From the NCBI GenBank assembly GCA_964435475.1, contig CAYSZB010000032.1, forward strand, positions 1-25,689: a stretch of 25,689 bases of DNA, read 5' to 3'. The notes below the pieces were generated by a model that was not told the origin of the DNA, did no database searches, and saw only the letters and a program-made list of their open reading frames with translations. Position 1 is the stretch's first letter. Each line of letters opens with the position of its first letter. The DNA comes from CAYSZB01 sp964435475. Its GTDB lineage: Bacteria > Chloroflexota > Anaerolineae > Anaerolineales > Anaerolineaceae. This document shows positions 15,591 through 22,531 of the stretch, one piece after another. The position numbers and the translations under genes are program-made.

Positions 15591-16985
15591 ATGAACACTA
15601 TGTGGATACCTGAAAGAGAAACGCCTGTCATAGAAGCAGATGTATTCGTGGCTGGCGCAGGCACAGCAGGCTGCATTGCTGCCATTGCTGCTGCCAGGAA
15701 GGGAGCCAAAGTTGTGCTGGTGGAAAAGCTGCCGGTACCGACTGGTACATTTACCAATGGGGGAATTGTGGCTTATAGCTTTCACACTGCGGTTGCAGAT
15801 CCGCAAAAAGCCAGGCGTATTGTCGGCGGAATACCCTATGAGCTGATCAACAGGATCAGGGAGGCTGGCGGGTCCAGCGGTTTCGTCCCTGTCGAAAACA
15901 GCCCCTATCCCTGTCCTTATTACATCATCTCAAATGCTGAAGTAGCCAAGGGCGTTGTCTGTGAGATGCTATTGGAAGCGGGGGTCAAAGTATATTTCCA
16001 AACCATGTTTTGCGGGGTTGCAATGGAAGGCGACTCTATAGCAGCTGCCTTTATTGAAAACAAGAGCGGACGTTTTGCTGTGGTGGCAAGACAATATGTT
16101 GACGCCACCGGTGATGGACTATTAGCGCATTTTGCCGGGTTGGAACAGACAGAACATTGGCAGCAGTATGACCAGGTTTGCGGCGGACCTACCGGGTTGG
16201 TATTTGCCATGGGTGGTATCGACTTTGATCGAGCAGTGGCGGAAATCCCGAAAGGTTTTATGAAACGATATGATTACGAACCTGATCCTGTAAAACAATA
16301 TTCTGGGTTTGAAAACTACGCCCTGGCACACATCGCTGATCCTGAGAAGTTTAAGAATATCTGTAAACTGGATATCAATTTTTTTACCTCCTTTTATTCC
16401 TTGTATCATGGGCATGCCAACTTCATCAATAATTCCAAAGGCGTGATAACGGATGCCAGTCAGGCGGACAATCTCAGCCGGGCTGAGCTTAAAATGCGGG
16501 TTAAGATCATGCAGATGGCCGGTGCTTTCAGGAAAGATGTGTCCGGTTTTGAGGACTCCTATATGACCTGGGCGGCTACTCAGCTGGGGATTCGTTCCAG
16601 CAAGATCACTCTCTGTGACAAGATGCTCACACAGCAGGAGATCACCAATGCCGCTCGATTCGAGGACGAGATCGGTTTATATGGCTTTCACGACCTTGCT
16701 CCCAAGCGGGAACATTGCAAGATCCAGGCTCCTGGTTTTTATGGACTGCCTTACCGCATGCTGCTGCCTTTAGGATGCAGCAATCTTTTTATGGCGGGCC
16801 GCTGTGTGACTGCGGATATCGAAGCTCATATGTCCACCCGCAATACAGTGAGCTGCATGCTCATGGGACAGGGAGCCGGTGTGGCTGCAGCCATGTGTGC
16901 GCAAAAAGACTGCGATTCACGTTTACTTGCCTATAGTGAATTGAGAGAGGAACTCCTTTTACAGGATGTCATTCTTTCTATGTGA
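15591..16985 (+). CDS. FAD-dependent oxidoreductase (FAD_oxidored/PF12831 type), copy 2
   Basis: This 464-residue paralogue starts 18 bases after copy 1, with AAGGAT seven bases before the ATG. The FAD motif is AGAGTAG (21-27) with E45 on the second strand. The C-terminal motif is MAGRCVTADIEAHMSTRN then GQGAGVAAAM. The two copies share long runs such as AATQLG(V/I)R and EIGLYGFHDL, so they arose by tandem duplication and then diverged. Copy 2 carries about eight extra residues in the middle, near 220-240 (KRYDYEPDPVKQYSG). Keeping two such copies suggests either a heteromeric enzyme or two sequential or stereochemically different oxidations. The actual substrate is unknown. Confidence 0.87.
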   Translation: MNTMWIPERETPVIEADVFVAGAGTAGCIAAIAAARKGAKVVLVEKLPVPTGTFTNGGIVAYSFHTAVADPQKARRIVGGIPYELINRIREAGGSSGFVPVENSPYPCPYYIISNAEVAKGVVCEMLLEAGVKVYFQTMFCGVAMEGDSIAAAFIENKSGRFAVVARQYVDATGDGLLAHFAGLEQTEHWQQYDQVCGGPTGLVFAMGGIDFDRAVAEIPKGFMKRYDYEPDPVKQYSGFENYALAHIADPEKFKNICKLDINFFTSFYSLYHGHANFINNSKGVITDASQADNLSRAELKMRVKIMQMAGAFRKDVSGFEDSYMTWAATQLGIRSSKITLCDKMLTQQEITNAARFEDEIGLYGFHDLAPKREHCKIQAPGFYGLPYRMLLPLGCSNLFMAGRCVTADIEAHMSTRNTVSCMLMGQGAGVAAAMCAQKDCDSRLLAYSELREELLLQDVILSM

Positions 16986-17042
16986 ATAGCGCCTGTTACT
17001 ACCTGGCTCTTAATACAGCCTGACTTCTATGGGAGAATTCTA

Positions 17043-19223
17043 ATGCGCAAGATCCAGGAACTGAATAATCATTGGATATGCCAGGTCAAGGGTGGCAGTT
17101 TCCCTGTCACATTGCCTCATACGTATAATGCACTGGATGGACAGGATGGAGGCAATGATTATTACCAGGGAAAAGTTGTATACACCCGGCACCTGACCAA
17201 CCCTGCTCGTGAGGATGGAGAGCGGGTTTACCTGGAATTCAAAGGGGTCAATTCTTCCGCCGTAGTACTAATTAATGGATTTCCTGCGGCTATTCACAAG
17301 GGCGGTTACAGCACTTTTTATGCACATATTACACCTTACCTGGAAGCAGAAAACCTGATAAAAGTGGAGGTTGATAACAGTATTGACCCTTCAGTGTATC
17401 CTCAGAAAGCAGATTTTACATTTTACGGCGGCATTTATAGGGATGTGAATCTTATCATTGTCCCATCGGTTCATTTTGCCTTTCCGGATGATGGCTCATC
17501 GGGCTTATGGTTGGATGTAAGCATGGAAGAAAAAACCGCCTGCATCTTGTACAAAACGGAGGTTGTAGGAGAAGCCGAAAGAGTGATCTTCCAGGTCTGC
17601 GAAGAGGAGAGCGGGGTAAAGATAGCTGAAACGACAGGAGTCAGTGGACAGGTACAATTGGCACATCCCCATTTGTGGAATGGAACTGAAGACCCTTTCC
17701 TCTATCGGGCAACAACCACTCTCTATCAAGCTGGAGAGGTCAAAGACAGCCTGAGCTTATGTTTCGGCTGTCGAGGTTTCCATTTTGATTCAGAAAAGGG
17801 CTTCTTTTTAAATGGCAATGCCTATCCTCTTCATGGTGTTTCCCGCCACCAGGACAGGGAAAGAGTTGGTAACGCCTTAACACCCTCCATGCATGAAGAA
17901 GACATGGCATTTATCCGGGAAGTGGGGGCAAACTCCATCCGCCTAGCCCACTATCAACATGATGCCTTCTTTTACGATCTGTGCGACAGGTGTGGCATGA
18001 TCGTTTGGGCTGAGATCCCCTATATTTCAGAACACCGCTCAGAGGGAAATGAAAACACCCTGTCCCAGATGAAAGAGTTGATCGGACAGAACCGTCACCA
18101 CCCCTCAATTGTTTGCTGGGGACTTTCAAACGAGGTCACCGTTTGTGGAAGCAGCGAAAATTTGATTGAAAACCACAAACAATTGAATGATCTTGCTCAC
18201 AGCCTGGATCATCACCGCCCCACAGCCATGGCCTGCGCATTTATGTTGGATAAGGAGCATCCACTGCTCCAAATCCCTGATATCATCGGCTATAACCTGT
18301 ATTTTGGCTGGTATGTAGGGAAGGCAGAGGATAATGGCCCATGGCTGGATGATTTCCACCGCCAGAACCCATCCATCCCCATAGGACTTACGGAATACGG
18401 CGCAGACGCCGTGCTGCGTTACCAGACCGAAGAACCGGTAAAGGGGGATTACACTGAACAGTACCAGGCAATGTACCATGAGAATGTCCTGCGCCAACTG
18501 GCAGATCGGCCATATATCTGGGGCTATTATTGCTGGAACATGTTTGACTTTGGTGCAGACGCCAGGGATGAAGGCGGTGTGAGGGGGCGTAATAGTAAAG
18601 GACTGGTCACCTTCGACCGCTCTGAGAAAAAAGATGCATTCTTCCTTTACAAGGCTTTTTGGTCAAAAGAACCATTTATCCACATTTGTGGTAAACGCTT
18701 TACCCGGAGGTACGGAGAGGAAACAAACATCGTGATCTATTCCAACTTGCCTTCAATGACCATAAGAGTGAATGGTAAGGAATACATGGAGATGAATGGG
18801 GACAAGGTGTTTCGCTTCACCATTCCGCTGACAGGCAATCTGGCCATCGAAGCCCTGGCGGCAGATCAAAGCGACAATCTCTCCATTCAAAAAGTGGCAG
18901 AACCCGATGAGACCTATATGCCAATCATTGGGCAGGTTATCAATTGGTTTGACAAAGAATCACTACCCAAGCCGCAGGGCTATTTTTCATTACACGATAC
19001 GGTTGAAGAAGTAATAAATGCACCAGGAGGTCTTATTTTTGTCGAGGAACTGATCAGGAACATGAGAAATGGCACCAATATTGATGTGGTCCTCGATGAT
19101 GTGCTGCTTGGCATGATCGGAAGTGAGACATTCTTCTCGCTTTTGACCCGTTTTAACAAACGCGATCTTTTGGATGAACTTAGACAAATCAACAGGCAGC
19201 TGAACTTAATCCCCAAAGGATAA
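17043..19223 (+). CDS. glycoside hydrolase family 2 (beta-galactosidase/beta-glucuronidase type)
   Basis: This is a 726-residue cytoplasmic GH2 enzyme. Residues 1-165 form the sugar-binding N-domain, which ends in the family signature FYGGIYRDVNL. An Ig-like domain follows to about 245, then the TIM barrel to about 540. The acid/base is E364 (GLSNEV) and the nucleophile E451 (LTEYGADA). After a second beta domain comes an unusual helical tail of about 100 residues (626-726) rich in Leu and Asp that I do not recognise. The start has GGGAG seven bases upstream of ATG. It is the last gene of the plus-strand operon, 57 bases after copy 2 of the FAD enzyme, and is followed by a terminator. Galactose, glucuronate or another beta-linked sugar are all possible. 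Confidence 0.92.
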   Translation: MRKIQELNNHWICQVKGGSFPVTLPHTYNALDGQDGGNDYYQGKVVYTRHLTNPAREDGERVYLEFKGVNSSAVVLINGFPAAIHKGGYSTFYAHITPYLEAENLIKVEVDNSIDPSVYPQKADFTFYGGIYRDVNLIIVPSVHFAFPDDGSSGLWLDVSMEEKTACILYKTEVVGEAERVIFQVCEEESGVKIAETTGVSGQVQLAHPHLWNGTEDPFLYRATTTLYQAGEVKDSLSLCFGCRGFHFDSEKGFFLNGNAYPLHGVSRHQDRERVGNALTPSMHEEDMAFIREVGANSIRLAHYQHDAFFYDLCDRCGMIVWAEIPYISEHRSEGNENTLSQMKELIGQNRHHPSIVCWGLSNEVTVCGSSENLIENHKQLNDLAHSLDHHRPTAMACAFMLDKEHPLLQIPDIIGYNLYFGWYVGKAEDNGPWLDDFHRQNPSIPIGLTEYGADAVLRYQTEEPVKGDYTEQYQAMYHENVLRQLADRPYIWGYYCWNMFDFGADARDEGGVRGRNSKGLVTFDRSEKKDAFFLYKAFWSKEPFIHICGKRFTRRYGEETNIVIYSNLPSMTIRVNGKEYMEMNGDKVFRFTIPLTGNLAIEALAADQSDNLSIQKVAEPDETYMPIIGQVINWFDKESLPKPQGYFSLHDTVEEVINAPGGLIFVEELIRNMRNGTNIDVVLDDVLLGMIGSETFFSLLTRFNKRDLLDELRQINRQLNLIPKG

Positions 19224-19257
19224 GATACTGGTTAATTTGTGGACCAGTCATTAAAAC

Positions 19258-19294
19258 AACACGCCCTTTAAAGGCGTGTTATGTTTATTGTTTT
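19258..19294. terminator. bidirectional intrinsic terminator between convergent genes
   Basis: AACACGCC (19258-19265) pairs with GGCGTGTT (19273-19280) around a seven-base loop. On the plus strand a T-rich tail, ATGTTTATTGTTTT, follows. On the minus strand GTTTTAAT follows. It lies 34 bases after the GH2 stop and between convergent genes, so it can end both transcripts. Confidence 0.8.
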
Positions 19295-19321
19295 CTGTGT
19301 ATAACCAAATTGACAGTAAAG

Positions 19322-19335
19322 CCTTGCATGCAAGG
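19322..19335. repeat. 14-bp perfect palindrome after the aminotransferase gene
   Basis: CCTTGCATGCAAGG begins eight bases after the aminotransferase stop (minus strand) and is followed there by CTTTAC. It could form a short stem with a CATG loop and help stop transcription, but there is no U-run. It may equally be a protein site. Confidence 0.3.
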
Positions 19336-19343
19336 TGAAAATG

Positions 19344-20456
19344 CTACTTTAATATCCTTGACAATGCTCCGAGAAGGAGAACGATATTTTCTGTAGATGA
19401 ACCATAACCCATTAATCCAACTCTCCATACTTTTCCTTTAAAGATTCCCAATCCACCCGCAACTTCGATATTGTATTCACTCAACAAGCGGCTGGAAACT
19501 TCAGCAGCGTTAACCCCATCTGGAACCTTGATTGTCGTTAAAGTAGGTAAACGATATTCATAAGGAACAACGGGTGCAAGCCCCAATTCTTGAAGGCCGC
19601 TCCACAATAATTCTGCATTTTCCCGATGCCGTTTATACCTCGCTTCGAGTCCTTCTTCCATGACCAGCCGCAGGCCTTCCCTGAGTGCATAACACATCGA
19701 AATGGGTGCGGTATGGTGATAAGAACGTTCTGAGCCCCAATAGTGCTCAATTTCGGTCAAATCAAAGTACCAGCTGGGAACTTTGGACTTCCGGCGATGC
19801 AGCATTTCCACCGCACGCGGTCCAATCGTCACCGGTGCAAGACCTGGAGGACAACCGAGACCCTTTTGTGTACAACTATAAGCGATATCGATATCAGTAT
19901 CATCAATTCTGACAGGAACGCCACCCAGCGAAGTGACACAATCGACAAGCAGCAGTGCGCCATGTGAATGAACGATTTTAGCGATCTCTTCAAGGGGTTG
20001 CAGCGTTCCGGTCGATGTTTCTGCCATCACCATGGTCACAATTTTCGCTGGTTTTTCTGTTAATGCAGTCTTTATATCAGCAGGAGAAAAAATAGAGCCC
20101 CAGGGTCGATCCAAGCGAGTCACGTCAGCCCCATAACGGGAGACCATTTCAAAGAGACGTTCTCCAAAATAGCCATTGGTACAAACCAAAACCGGATCTC
20201 CAGGTTCAACAAAATTACAGCATACCGCATCCATCCCGGCGCTCCCGGTACCGGATATAGGAAGGGTTAATTTGTTTGTTGTTTCAAAAACATACCTCAG
20301 CATCTCCTGGACTTCATTCATAAGATTAACAAACTGGGGATCCAGATGACCGACCAGGGGGTGAGCCATCGCGCGTAAGACACGAGGGTGAACCATACTG
20401 GGACCTGGCCCCAACAGGATCCTTGGTGTTGTATTCAGTTCCTTAAAATATTCCAT
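19344..20456 (-). CDS. class V aminotransferase, alanine-glyoxylate / serine-pyruvate type
   Basis: This is a 370-residue PLP enzyme of the AGXT/PucG group. The N-terminus has LLGPGPSMVHPRVL, the group's phosphate- and substrate-binding signature. Residues 68-72 (SGTGSAG) bind the PLP phosphate, D172 contacts the pyridine nitrogen, and K198 in SCTQKGLG forms the Schiff base. The C-terminus keeps the conserved WRVGLMGYGSS. The ATG is preceded by AGGAGA. It would transfer an amino group from alanine, serine or ureidoglycine to glyoxylate or pyruvate. It is monocistronic, with its own extended -10 promoter and a palindrome at the start site. The nearby AllG-like gene raises a link to purine or ureide breakdown, but no other genes of that pathway are present. 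Confidence 0.88.
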   Translation of the reverse strand: MEYFKELNTTPRILLGPGPSMVHPRVLRAMAHPLVGHLDPQFVNLMNEVQEMLRYVFETTNKLTLPISGTGSAGMDAVCCNFVEPGDPVLVCTNGYFGERLFEMVSRYGADVTRLDRPWGSIFSPADIKTALTEKPAKIVTMVMAETSTGTLQPLEEIAKIVHSHGALLLVDCVTSLGGVPVRIDDTDIDIAYSCTQKGLGCPPGLAPVTIGPRAVEMLHRRKSKVPSWYFDLTEIEHYWGSERSYHHTAPISMCYALREGLRLVMEEGLEARYKRHRENAELLWSGLQELGLAPVVPYEYRLPTLTTIKVPDGVNAAEVSSRLLSEYNIEVAGGLGIFKGKVWRVGLMGYGSSTENIVLLLGALSRILK

Positions 20457-20485
20457 TTCTTTCTCCTGCTAATCAACAATAAAGT

Positions 20486-20505
20486 AATGTTGTTTTGGCA
20501 ACATT
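20486..20505. promoter_or_regulatory. operator-like palindrome at the aminotransferase transcription start
   Basis: AATGTTG (20486-20492) and CAACATT (20499-20505) are perfect inverted arms around TTTTGG. The site begins about one base after the predicted transcription start on the minus strand. A further CAACA half-site lies at 20474-20478. A repressor here would block initiation. No regulator gene is adjacent. Confidence 0.5.
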
Positions 20506-20512
20506 TTTCCGG

Positions 20513-20521
20513 ATTATATCA
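20513..20521 (-). promoter_or_regulatory. extended -10 promoter of the aminotransferase
   Basis: The minus strand reads TGATATAAT, a perfect extended -10 element (TGnTATAAT). Initiation would fall near 20506, giving a leader of about 50 bases with AGGAGA before the ATG. No good -35 is present, which extended -10 promoters do not need. Confidence 0.65.
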
Positions 20522-20607
20522 CCCCAAATGAATAGCAAAAAATCAACATGATAAATATATCGAAATTTTATACAAAATAGCTAATTGGTAAGATCGGATC
20601 CCTAAAC

Positions 20608-20757
20608 TTAAAATAGAAATGGCCTTAGATGACATATATTAATGGTTTTCACGTTTGAGGATATGTAAAAGAAGCGCTTCAAGGCAAGACAAGAAAGAAT
20701 CACAATCACCCCAAACTTGCCAGGATTGGCAATAAGTAACTGTATTTCAATGAACAT
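20608..20757 (-). CDS. possible small membrane protein of 49 residues
   Basis: The minus strand has GAGGAG (20770-20765) seven bases before an ATG, followed by 49 codons and TAA. The peptide starts MFIEIQLLIANPGKF and contains a hydrophobic stretch, GVIVILSCLALKRFFYI, that could span a membrane. The strong site and spacing are the only support. Codon use is unremarkable and I know no homologue. The remaining spacer from 20522 to 20898 has no other gene or RNA that I can see. Confidence 0.25.
   Translation of the reverse strand: MFIEIQLLIANPGKFGVIVILSCLALKRFFYISSNVKTINICHLRPFLF
20671..20680. promoter_or_regulatory. LacI/CcpA-like palindrome
   Basis: GAAGCGCTTC is a 10-bp perfect palindrome with the AAGCGCTT core of LacI-family operators and cre sites. 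The flanking bases do not complete a cre consensus. It lies about 150 bases upstream of the aminotransferase promoter, inside the possible small gene. Confidence 0.25.
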
Positions 20758-20898
20758 GCATGTACTCCTCAATTCTTACCACACTTTACTTGTTTTCCTG
20801 AGAGAAGCCATGAAACAACAAACCGAGAAATACTCAAGTCAGGATCAGGCGATGTCAGGTTGCAAGCATGGGTAATTATCACTTAAATCGCCCGACAA

Positions 20899-20906
20899 GG
20901 TTTTTG
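20899..20906. repeat. left copy of the 8-bp target duplication of the IS256-family element
   Basis: GGTTTTTG occurs here and at 22226-22233, immediately outside the two 26-bp ends. An 8-bp duplication is usual for IS256 elements and shows the insertion is intact and fairly recent. Confidence 0.8.
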
Positions 20907-20932
20907 GTTGGTGTAACATTCTTTCTGTAAAA
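20907..20932 (+). repeat. left terminal inverted repeat of the IS256-family element
   Basis: The 26 bases end in TTTCTGTAAAA and match the complement of 22200-22225 at 20 positions. The mismatches are concentrated in the outer half. Confidence 0.8.
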
Positions 20933-20953
20933 TACTGAACCTTAACAAAAGCG

Positions 20954-20970
20954 GTGAGTCAGTAGTATCC
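20954..20970 (+). repeat. left subterminal inverted repeat of the IS element
   Basis: GTGAGTCAGTAGTATCC matches the complement of 22183-22199 at 15 of 17 bases. On the right it touches the terminal repeat directly; on the left 21 extra bases (20933-20953) separate them. Confidence 0.7.
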
Positions 20971-21004
20971 TAAATAGATCACCACATCTGAATAGGAGAA
21001 CGAA

Positions 21005-22174
21005 ATGACTCACCAAGAAGATTATAACCTTTCATCAAGCACGATAGAAGATCTGACACGAAATGGTCTTGAAGCAATACCAGAGTTAGTCAAGGTGCTG
21101 CTCAACAGCGTCATGCAAGCAGAAAGAGCAAAACACTTGCAAGCGGCAGAGTATGAACGAACCGAGGATCGAAAAGGCCATGCTAATGGGTACAAGCCCA
21201 AAACGGTCAGAACCAGGCTAGGCGAGATAACATTTGCCATACCCCAGGTGCGAGAGGGTGGTTTTTATCCTTCTGCACTGGAAAAGGGAATGAGAAGCGA
21301 ACGAGCGCTGGTGATTGCCTTGGCAGAGATGTACGTACAGGGTGTCTCAACCAGGAAGGTCAAAGCCATTACTGAAGAGTTGTGCGGAATTGAGATCTCA
21401 GCCATGCAAGTCAGTCGGGCAGCCGCTCAATTGGACAGCGTGTTGCATGAATGGAGAGAGCGGTCACTTGGAGAGATCAGTTACCTGTATGTCGATGCCC
21501 GCTATGAGAAGGTTAGAGATACTGGACAAGTGCGCGATGCAGCTGTTTTGGTGGCTTCTGGGATCACTCCAGAGGGTGAAAGACAGGTTTTAGGGGTCTC
21601 TGTGTCCCTGAGTGAGCATGAAACCCACTGGAAGGCATTTTTGAAAGGACTGAAGGATCGAGGTATGCATGGTGTGAAATTGGTCATCAGTGATGATCAT
21701 CAAGGTCTGGGAGCAGCCAGAAGAGCTGTTTTGGGCAGTGTGCCATGGCAGAGATGTCAGTTCCATCTTCAGCAAAATGCTGGAGCCTATGTCCCCAGGC
21801 AATCCATGCGGTTAGAGGTAGCTGCAGATATTAGAGCGATGTTCAGTGCTCCGGACCGAAAGACTGCTGAGGAATACCTTCAAGCAGCCATCCAGAAATA
21901 TGCTCTTTCTGCACCACGACTATCGGCCTGGATGGAGGAGAACCTGGCAGAAGGTTTTACGGTCTTCAACTTTCCGCTTGAGCACCGAAGATCGATCAGG
22001 ACCACAAATAGCTTGGAAAGGATCAACAAGGAAATCCGCCGCAGAACGAAAGTGATCGGGGTGTTTCCTAACGAAAACTCATGTCTCAGACTGATCTCAG
22101 CCAGACTAATGGAGATCAGTGAAGAATGGCAGATCGGCAAACGTTATTGTGCTGGCAAGTCATTCAATTGTTAA
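21005..22174 (+). CDS. IS256-family (mutator-type) transposase
   Basis: This is a 389-residue DDE transposase, full length for IS256. The catalytic residues are D164 (YLYVDARYE), D230 (VISDDHQG) and E338 (TTNSLERINKEIRRRTKVIG). The family C-x2-H motif is C251/H254 (WQRCQFH). The N-terminal region KGHANGYKPKTVRTRLGEI is the usual mutator-family start of the DNA-binding part. The ATG follows AGGAGA. No frameshift or stop interrupts it and both ends of the element are present, so it should be active. It cuts and copies the element as a circle in known relatives. Confidence 0.96.
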   Translation: MTHQEDYNLSSSTIEDLTRNGLEAIPELVKVLLNSVMQAERAKHLQAAEYERTEDRKGHANGYKPKTVRTRLGEITFAIPQVREGGFYPSALEKGMRSERALVIALAEMYVQGVSTRKVKAITEELCGIEISAMQVSRAAAQLDSVLHEWRERSLGEISYLYVDARYEKVRDTGQVRDAAVLVASGITPEGERQVLGVSVSLSEHETHWKAFLKGLKDRGMHGVKLVISDDHQGLGAARRAVLGSVPWQRCQFHLQQNAGAYVPRQSMRLEVAADIRAMFSAPDRKTAEEYLQAAIQKYALSAPRLSAWMEENLAEGFTVFNFPLEHRRSIRTTNSLERINKEIRRRTKVIGVFPNENSCLRLISARLMEISEEWQIGKRYCAGKSFNC

Positions 22175-22182
22175 TGTACGAT

Positions 22183-22199
22183 GGATATTTCTGACTCAC
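22183..22199 (-). repeat. right subterminal inverted repeat of the IS element
   Basis: GGATATTTCTGACTCAC lies directly inside the right terminal repeat and mirrors 20954-20970 with two mismatches. It begins nine bases after the transposase stop. Confidence 0.7.
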
Positions 22200-22225
22200 T
22201 TTTACAGAAAAAAGGTTGCATAATC
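22200..22225 (-). repeat. right terminal inverted repeat of the IS256-family element
   Basis: Read inward on the minus strand it begins GATTATGCAACC and ends TTTCTGTAAAA, mirroring the left end. Confidence 0.8.
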
Positions 22226-22233
22226 GGTTTTTG
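22226..22233. repeat. right copy of the 8-bp target duplication
   Basis: GGTTTTTG repeats the bases at 20899-20906. Its last three bases form the start of a TTGACA box. Confidence 0.8.
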
Positions 22234-22259
22234 ACACCAGGTCAGACCAAATGTTAATT
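22231..22259 (+). promoter_or_regulatory. TTGACA box with a FadR/GntR-like operator
   Basis: A consensus TTGACA (22231-22236) is followed after 17 bases by TTAATT, a weak -10. Between them GGTCAGACC (22240-22248) is a perfect GGTC-N-GACC palindrome, the core recognised by FadR/FCD-type GntR regulators. No GntR gene is in the window. If used, it would serve the lipoprotein gene about 270 bases downstream. Confidence 0.35.
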
Positions 22260-22362
22260 TTTTAAGGCAACCAGTAGATATAAAGATTCCACTAAGACAT
22301 TTACAGAGCAGTGTAACGATCTTGTGGAATTCATCAAATAATGAGTAAAACCTTAAGACTAT

Positions 22363-22378
22363 TTCATTTTAAAATGAA
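22363..22378. promoter_or_regulatory. 16-bp perfect palindrome upstream of the repeat lipoprotein
   Basis: TTCATTTTAAAATGAA is a perfect palindrome 154 bases before the lipoprotein start. It may be an operator. The rest of the spacer 22260-22531 shows no gene; TATAAA at 22504-22509 is a possible -10 without a clear -35. Confidence 0.35.
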
Positions 22379-22531
22379 TTTTCAAGTCCAGAAACTGAGC
22401 AAATTAGTTTACATTCAAACAAACCGGCATACGCATTTTCATTAAGAATCTCTTAAAATAACGTTGCATAAAAGGATAGGGTGTCCGTACTAGGTGGACG
22501 CACTATAAAAGATTATAAATCAGGAGAAAAA

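Larger units (their letters stand above)
20907..22225 (+). mobile_element. complete IS256-family insertion sequence, 1319 bp
   Basis: The element is bounded by 26-bp imperfect inverted ends (20907-20932 and 22200-22225, 20 of 26 matching) with TTTCTGTAAAA as a perfect inner core. The ends have the same length and the same TGTAAAA inner finish as IS256 itself, and the right end starts GAT like IS256. An 8-bp direct repeat, GGTTTTTG, flanks it. The single transposase gene fills it. It lies between the aminotransferase and the repeat lipoprotein, so it split what was one spacer and left both genes intact. Confidence 0.88.

Noticed and set aside
22479..22500. GTGTCC/GGACGC inverted arms near the lipoprotein start
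   Set aside because: Only a short imperfect stem with one wobble pair and a nine-base loop; too weak to call an operator or element end.
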